Of a DNA stretch of 7,824 nt, positions 5,659 to 7,824 are shown one piece after another (positions within the stretch are counted from its first letter, which is position 1; each line of letters begins with the position of its first letter). This stretch comes from Firmicutes bacterium UBA6226 (lineage in GTDB: Bacteria > Bacillota_A > Clostridia > Peptostreptococcales > Acidaminobacteraceae): NCBI GenBank assembly GCA_002441045.1, contig DJWQ01000239.1, positions 1-7,824 of the forward strand, read 5' to 3'. Below the pieces are notes generated by a model, which did no database searches, had not been told where the DNA came from, and worked only from the letters and a program-made list of their open reading frames with translations. The translations under genes were made by a program, and so were the position numbers.

Positions 5659-6273
5659 TTAATCTCGTTTAAATATTTCAACATATACTTTAAGCTTTCC
5701 TTCAATATGCTTTCTTAAATCTTCATCGCTGTCTATTAACACAAGCTCTAATTCAGAAATCCGTATAATTGACTTCTTCAAGTAGACAGGAAATAATATA
5801 TCTCTCATTGAATCAAAATAAGCTCTCTGATAAGCTCTTCCATATTCAAATGGAAATTCTAATTTTGGTTTTCTATATCCAGGCTGCCCCTTTTCAATAG
5901 CTCTCGTATAATTTTCCTGACAATAACGTTTATATTCATCTATATTAAAGCCTATGTCTATATCTTTGGACGTATTGATGATATTAAGAGTTTTTAGTCT
6001 AAATTCCGTAAAATGCTGCAATTCATCGATTTCTATTGCCAAATTTTCTTTTTCAAAATATGCATCAACTCTGAGTTTTCTTTTTCTCTTTTCTAACAAC
6101 TTAGCCTTATCACCTGATAACCCTATAAAGATACAATCGAGTGTATCCATAGCTTGCTTATTTTCTACACTCATATGGGTATTCAGTAACCAATCAAAAG
6201 TTTTCTGTCTTTCAGCTTTAGATCCTAGTATCTCTTCAATTAAATTTACGATTCTATTCTCAAACGCTCCCAT
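5659..6273 (-). CDS. DUF559/Vsr-like nuclease-fold protein, 204 aa, possibly frameshifted near the 3' end
   Basis: This looks like a protein with a PD-(D/E)xK nuclease core of the DUF559/Vsr kind. The key stretch is residues 67-87: LRVDAYF then LAIEIDELQHF, with D70, E81, D83 and the Q86-H87 pair matching the usual VDF...AIEVDG.QH pattern. The rest is charged and helical, with an aromatic patch at 139-157 (FPFEYGRAYQRAYF). The frame could open at 6303, but ATG at 6273 has AAGGAG five bases upstream, so I start there. The last 15-20 residues may be out of frame. Moving one base forward near 5715 gives a 32-residue tail ending at TAG 5618-5616, nine bases before the terminator. It is a single-gene unit and shows no link to the operons. 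Its substrate is unknown: DNA repair, defence or a decayed selfish gene are all possible. Confidence 0.65.
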   Translation of the reverse strand: MGAFENRIVNLIEEILGSKAERQKTFDWLLNTHMSVENKQAMDTLDCIFIGLSGDKAKLLEKRKRKLRVDAYFEKENLAIEIDELQHFTEFRLKTLNIINTSKDIDIGFNIDEYKRYCQENYTRAIEKGQPGYRKPKLEFPFEYGRAYQRAYFDSMRDILFPVYLKKSIIRISELELVLIDSDEDLRKHIEGKLKVYVEIFKRD

Positions 6274-6301
6274 ATCTTCTCCTTGCCATAGACTCAATAT
6301 C

Positions 6302-6369
6302 AAGGGCTAGTAATTCAGATTACATCGATTTTGGAGGAATTGTCCTATGTCATCTATATTTTAGCCCTT
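6302..6369. repeat. Inverted repeat with 8-bp arms upstream of the nuclease-like gene
   Basis: AAGGGCTA (6302-6309) and TAGCCCTT (6362-6369) are exact complements 52 bases apart. On the plus strand a run of six T (6368-6373) ends the element, as in a terminator with a long loop. On the minus strand it would lie in the leader or promoter region of the nuclease-like gene. Its role is not clear. Confidence 0.4.
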
Positions 6370-6370
6370 T

Positions 6371-6418
6371 TTTAGGGGTCAAAAAACGTCATTTTTCGTC
6401 CGTTTTTTGGCCCCAAAA
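6371..6418. terminator. Large hairpin after the RlmD gene, possible terminator
   Basis: GGGGTCAAAAAACG (6375-6388) pairs with CGTTTTTTGGCCCC (6401-6414) over 14 bp with one G-T pair. After one mismatch, TTT pairs with AAA (6371-6373, 6416-6418). The T-runs lie inside the stem rather than after it, so the terminator call is moderate. It sits between the RlmD stop and the next minus-strand gene. Confidence 0.45.
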
Positions 6419-6427
6419 TCGGCTTCA

Positions 6428-6447
6428 AACCACTATATGTTGTGGTT
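6428..6447. repeat. Small inverted repeat just after the RlmD stop
   Basis: AACCAC (6428-6433) and GTGGTT (6442-6447) can form a 6-bp hairpin a few bases after the RlmD stop codon. It may stabilise the mRNA end or work with the larger hairpin next to it. Confidence 0.3.
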
Positions 6448-6452
6448 AAACT

Positions 6453-7824
6453 CTACTTTTTCTCACCAGAACCACTACGTGTCATCAGAATTATCGCTTC
6501 TACGTGCTCCGTCATAGGAAACATATCAAACGCATGCATCGACTGCACCTTAAACCCATTTACCGTCAAATACTTAAGATCTCTCGCAAGTGACTCTGGA
6601 CCACATGATACATACACCACAGTCTTTGGTGCAAGCTTCACTAGTGAAGCCAAGAATGGTTCATCACTGCCTGATCTAGGTGGGTCCATGAATACGACGT
6701 CGATCTTTTCTTTTTCTTCAGCCAGTGCCACCATGAAGTCGCCTGCGTCGGCTTGGTAGAATCTCGCGTTTTCGATGCGGTTGTGTTTTGCGTTATAGAT
6801 GGCGTCTTTGACTGCATCCTTGTTGAGTTCAACGCCGATGACCTCTTTGGCTTTTTTACTTGCGATAAGGCCAATGGTTCCGATACCGCAGTAGGCGTCG
6901 AGTACGGTCTCTTCACCCGTTAAGCCAGCCAGTTCGATGGCTTTCGTGTAAAGCTTTTCTGTTTGCACAGAGTTGACTTGATAGAAGCTCTTTGGCGATA
7001 GTCGGAACACCGTACCACATAGCGTATCTTCTATCGTTCCCTTACCGTAGAGCACGGTTTCTTGATTACCAAGCACCATGCTGGTTCTTCTGTTATTAAT
7101 ATTTAAAACGACACTTGATATCTCAGGATGTCTTTCCAATAGCGCTCTTACAAAGTTGTTTTTACTTGGCATCACTGGATTACCCGCAACGAGTACGACA
7201 AGTACCTCACCACTGACATGACCTCTTCTGATCAAAACGTGTCTTAAAAAGCCCGTTCCAAAATCCTCGTCGTAAGGCATCATTTTAAACGATGGCATGA
7301 GTTCGCGAATCGTGTTAATAATCTTGTTTGCCACTGAGTTTTGAATCTCGCAGTTGGTCACTGGTATTACATGATGAGATTCTTCCTCATATATACCTGA
7401 AATAATCTTACCTTTTTTATCATAAGAAAACGTCGCATGAACCTTATTTCTGTAATGACGTGGGTCTTCCATGCCAACGATGGGTTGAACCTTTCCATAA
7501 GCACCTAATAGTTGGTTAATCTTATGGTCTTTATATCTCAGCTGTCCTTCATAAGTGAGATGCTGTAATTGACAGCCGCCACAGCTACCGTAGACACCAC
7601 AGGTGTTTTCAGTATGAAATTTGTGGAAGATCTCACGTACCACGCGGTCCTCAGCCTGTTGATAGCCGTTGCGTGTATTCCCCTTACCTTTATAATTGGT
7701 TTTACCTCTATAGTTAGGTGAAGGCTTGCCTGTGTTTGAGTGATTACTATATCCTTCATTACCATTTGAGCGACCTCTTGCTCCTGGTTTAGAGTTTGCT
7801 CCAGGTTTAGAGTTTGTTCCAGGT
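6453..7824 (-). CDS. rlmD: 23S rRNA (uracil-C5)-methyltransferase, RlmD type, 5' end beyond window
   Basis: This enzyme transfers a methyl group from SAM to C5 of a uracil in 23S rRNA. Counting from the GTG at 7643, the iron-sulfur cysteines are C15, C21 and C24 (CGVYGSCGGC) plus C98. The SAM motif is DAYCGIGTIGL (249-259), the catalytic-site motif DPPRSG (320-325), the nucleophile C347 in YVSCGPE, and the general base E382 near TEHVEAI. The frame has no stop for 60 codons upstream of 7643, up to the window edge, so I extend it. That extension is Gly/Asn/Ser/Lys-rich, with tandem repeats, and no TRAM domain is seen in it. The true start is outside. In Gram-positives one enzyme may act at both the U747 and U1939 sites (RlmCD), so the exact target is open. 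No regulatory link to the neighbours is seen. Confidence 0.9.
   Translation of the reverse strand, partial: PGTNSKPGANSKPGARGRSNGNEGYSNHSNTGKPSPNYRGKTNYKGKGNTRNGYQQAEDRVVREIFHKFHTENTCGVYGSCGGCQLQHLTYEGQLRYKDHKINQLLGAYGKVQPIVGMEDPRHYRNKVHATFSYDKKGKIISGIYEEESHHVIPVTNCEIQNSVANKIINTIRELMPSFKMMPYDEDFGTGFLRHVLIRRGHVSGEVLVVLVAGNPVMPSKNNFVRALLERHPEISSVVLNINNRRTSMVLGNQETVLYGKGTIEDTLCGTVFRLSPKSFYQVNSVQTEKLYTKAIELAGLTGEETVLDAYCGIGTIGLIASKKAKEVIGVELNKDAVKDAIYNAKHNRIENARFYQADAGDFMVALAEEKEKIDVVFMDPPRSGSDEPFLASLVKLAPKTVVYVSCGPESLARDLKYLTVNGFKVQSMHAFDMFPMTEHVEAIILMTRSGSGEKK
7780..7824 (-). repeat. 18-bp tandem repeat in the RlmD N-terminal extension
   Basis: Two full 18-bp units (7780-7797 and 7798-7815), with one base different, and half a third unit (7816-7824, one further change) run into the window edge. 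They encode repeats of Pro-Gly-(Ala/Thr)-Asn-Ser-Lys. The array may continue outside. Confidence 0.8.

Noticed and set aside
5954..6310. Plus-strand open frame of 118 codons
   Set aside because: Antisense shadow of the nuclease-like gene; Ser/Phe-rich composition from complementing AT-rich coding DNA.
6442..6759. Plus-strand open frame of 105 codons, and minus-strand frames at 6641-6916 and 7538-7765
   Set aside because: All overlap the well-supported RlmD frame and show no family motifs.

Overview
The window reads as a low-GC Gram-positive anaerobe, most likely a clostridium. The reasons are AT-rich intergenic DNA, strong AGGAGG-type ribosome binding sites, T-tailed hairpin terminators, an ArsR regulator, and a gene that appears to use UGA as selenocysteine. 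No rRNA, tRNA, CRISPR array or complete mobile element was found.

Layout. (1) Positions 1-945, minus strand: two half-size permease genes of the ArsP_1/DUF318 type, overlapping by 4 bases; the second runs off the left edge. (2) Positions 1036-1704, plus strand: a Crp/Fnr-family regulator, divergent from the permeases. A perfect palindrome with Fnr-type spacing lies between them, 41.5 bases upstream of the predicted permease transcription start. (3) Positions 1705-2111: a non-coding stretch with two minus-strand terminators. (4) Positions 5432 down to 2112, minus strand: a five-gene operon encoding an ArsR repressor, a CGGC-domain protein, a NifS-like cysteine desulfurase, a DsrE-like protein and a polytopic membrane protein. 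The membrane protein gene does not end at the TGA at 2283-2285. The frame continues for 56 codons to a TAA, and a bacterial-type SECIS hairpin lies directly after the TGA. I therefore read it as a 386-residue selenoprotein. (5) Positions 5616-6273, minus strand: a DUF559/Vsr-like nuclease-fold protein, possibly frameshifted near its 3' end. (6) Positions 6302-6450: nested inverted repeats. (7) Positions 6453-7824, minus strand: an RlmD-type 23S rRNA uracil-C5 methyltransferase. Its frame stays open to the right edge, giving a repeat-containing Gly/Asn/Lys-rich N-terminal extension.

How the parts may work together. The ArsR operon combines a sulfur- or selenium-mobilising enzyme (desulfurase), two small cysteine-rich proteins (DsrE, CGGC) and a selenocysteine membrane protein. 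All are under a thiol-rich ArsR regulator with a 22-bp inverted-repeat operator just downstream of its promoter. This suggests an inducible system that moves or detoxifies a reactive sulfur, selenium or metalloid species. The chemistry is inferred; the selenocysteine reading is the best-supported novel point. The adjacent Crp/Fnr-permease pair may be a related export module, but nothing in the sequence links the two directly.
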